Source: a bacterium (GTDB lineage Bacteria; ARS69). Taken from it: a stretch of DNA of 6,628 nt. Positions 5,781-6,628 of the stretch are shown one piece after another (the stretch's first letter is position 1; the number at the start of each line of letters is the position of its first letter). The translations under genes and the position numbers were made by a program. The notes under the pieces are model-generated. The model worked only from the letters and a program-made list of their open reading frames with translations. It was not told where the DNA came from and did no database searches. Location: assembly GCA_025774865.1 (NCBI GenBank), contig JALGZO010000516.1, positions 1-6,628 on the forward strand, written 5' to 3'.

Positions 5781-6628
5781 TGCCCGCCCTCCCTTTCCCG
5801 GCTGCGGAGTGGCAGATAGGGAAGCACCTGGGTGGTGCCACCCTCGATCACCACCTTCTCGACCGACGGCAGGACAGCCTCCATGGTCTCCAGGTAGAGC
5901 CGCTTCCGGGTGACCTCGGGCGCCTTGCGGTACTCCCGTTCCACGGCGAGGAAGCGCGCCGCCTCGCCGGTGGACTCGGCGATCTTGGCGTCGCGGTAGC
6001 CGTTCGCCCTGGCGATGATCTCGGCGGCCTCGCCGCGGGCCTCGGGCAGCACCTCGTTGCGGTAGCCCTCGGCTTCGTTCACGGCGCGATTGGCGTCCTG
6101 GGAGGCGGCGACGACATCGTCGAAGGCCTGTCTCACCTCCTCGGGCGGCTGCACCTCCTGGAGCTGCACCTCGGTGACGAGAATCCCGGCATCGTATCCG
6201 TCGAGGGTCTCCTGCAGGATCCGCTCGGTTTCGGTCGCGACGTCGTCCCGCCTCTCCGAGAGCACGTCTTCGATGGTCATGCGGCCCACCACCTCGCGGA
6301 CGGCCGCCTGGGCGGAGTCCCGGAGGATCAACTTCGGCTCCTCCAACGAATAGCGCGACTTGTAGGCGTCACCGAACTTGTACTGCACGACGAAGCTGAG
6401 CCGCACGATCGCGTTGTCCTGGGTCTGCATGCTGGCTTCCTGCATCGCCCGAACGTCCGTCGCCCCCTCCTGCACTCCTCCGACACCGAATTCCTCCTTG
6501 CGGAGCTCGGCGACCGTCACGATCTCGTGGATCTCGAGGGGCGCGGGGAGGTGGAACTTCAACCCCTCCGTGGAGATCGTGCGGTCGTACTCGCCCAGCC
6601 GCAGGATGATCGCGGCCTGCCACGGATA
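5777..6628 (-). CDS. hflK: HflK, SPFH/band-7 subunit of the FtsH modulator, N-terminus cut by window edge
   Basis: 283 residues are visible and the frame is open to the right edge, so the N-terminal part (normally a glycine-rich cytoplasmic stretch and one membrane segment) lies outside. The fragment opens in the band-7 domain with ILRLGEYDRT. It then shows HflK hallmarks, numbered from the first visible residue: QEASMQTQDNAIV (63-75), VVQYKF (80-85), AAVREVVG (108-115), LQEVQPPEEV (156-165), EAEGYRNEVLPEARGEAAEI (185-204), and near the C-terminus APEVTRKRLYLETME. HflK and HflC assemble into the cage-like membrane complex that encloses FtsH. hflK precedes hflC with a 4-bp ATGA overlap, the standard operon order. 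A TTG at 6562 could be mistaken for a start, but the 22 in-frame codons upstream of it encode conserved band-7 sequence. ftsH itself is not in view. Confidence 0.94.
   Translation of the reverse strand, partial: YPWQAAIILRLGEYDRTISTEGLKFHLPAPLEIHEIVTVAELRKEEFGVGGVQEGATDVRAMQEASMQTQDNAIVRLSFVVQYKFGDAYKSRYSLEEPKLILRDSAQAAVREVVGRMTIEDVLSERRDDVATETERILQETLDGYDAGILVTEVQLQEVQPPEEVRQAFDDVVAASQDANRAVNEAEGYRNEVLPEARGEAAEIIARANGYRDAKIAESTGEAARFLAVEREYRKAPEVTRKRLYLETMEAVLPSVEKVVIEGGTTQVLPYLPLRSREREGGQ
5787..5793 (-). promoter_or_regulatory. Ribosome binding site for hflC inside the end of hflK
   Basis: Minus-strand GGGAGGG with a 6-base spacer to the hflC ATG at 5780. It lies within the last codons of hflK and fixes the 4-bp overlap as the real junction. 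Confidence 0.75.

Noticed and set aside
3841-5841. A 666-codon open frame on the minus strand spanning lptG and hflC
   Set aside because: It lies antisense to lptG and out of frame with hflC. Its product is Arg/Gly/Glu-rich low-complexity sequence with no domain, the typical shadow of GC-rich codon bias.
1-6628. CRISPR, insertion sequences, tRNA/rRNA, toxin-antitoxin or defence genes
   Set aside because: No direct-repeat arrays, terminal inverted repeats, transposase or RNA-gene signatures were seen; nearly all bases are accounted for by six conserved genes.

Overview
The window reads as ordinary chromosomal housekeeping and envelope DNA from a GC-rich (roughly 60-65% G+C by eye) Gram-negative bacterium. 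A lipopolysaccharide-export permease (LptG) and a type IV pilus assembly ATPase (PilB) imply an outer membrane and pili. The PilB sequence, the HflK/HflC pair and the codon bias fit a deltaproteobacterial or Myxococcota-like lineage. That placement is inference from recalled family resemblance, not from a search.

Layout from left to right. Positions 1-1606 (minus strand): pilB, complete at its N-terminus but missing its last few dozen codons at the left edge. Positions 1607-1759: a short non-coding gap with no convincing promoter or terminator. Positions 1760-2785 (minus): a polytopic membrane protein of the lysylphosphatidylglycerol-synthase transmembrane / flippase-like family. Positions 2818-3768 (minus): ribF, the bifunctional riboflavin kinase/FAD synthetase. 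Positions 3784-4860 (plus): lptG, divergent from ribF with only 15 bp between the two start codons. Positions 4872-5780 (minus): hflC, convergent with lptG across an 11-bp gap and a GC-rich stem-loop. Positions 5777-6628 (minus): hflK, cut by the right edge and overlapping hflC by 4 bp in an ATGA arrangement.

There are probably three transcription units. hflK-hflC is a translationally coupled operon encoding the SPFH membrane complex that modulates the FtsH protease. lptG stands alone on the plus strand. ribF, the flippase-like gene and perhaps pilB run on the minus strand; ribF and the flippase gene are 32 bp apart, while pilB follows after 153 bp and may have its own promoter. FAD/FMN synthesis, LPS export, membrane protein quality control and pilus assembly share no pathway, so this looks like chance chromosomal adjacency rather than a dedicated system.

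I found no mobile element, CRISPR array, RNA gene, long repeat or candidate novel system. The points worth a second look are fine-scale: the 15-bp divergent start region and possible leaderless lptG mRNA, the stem-loop spanning the hflC stop codon, the degenerate first motif of the PilB MshEN-type domain, the isolated lptG, the uncertain start of the flippase-like gene, and the use of GTG or TTG at four of the five visible start codons.
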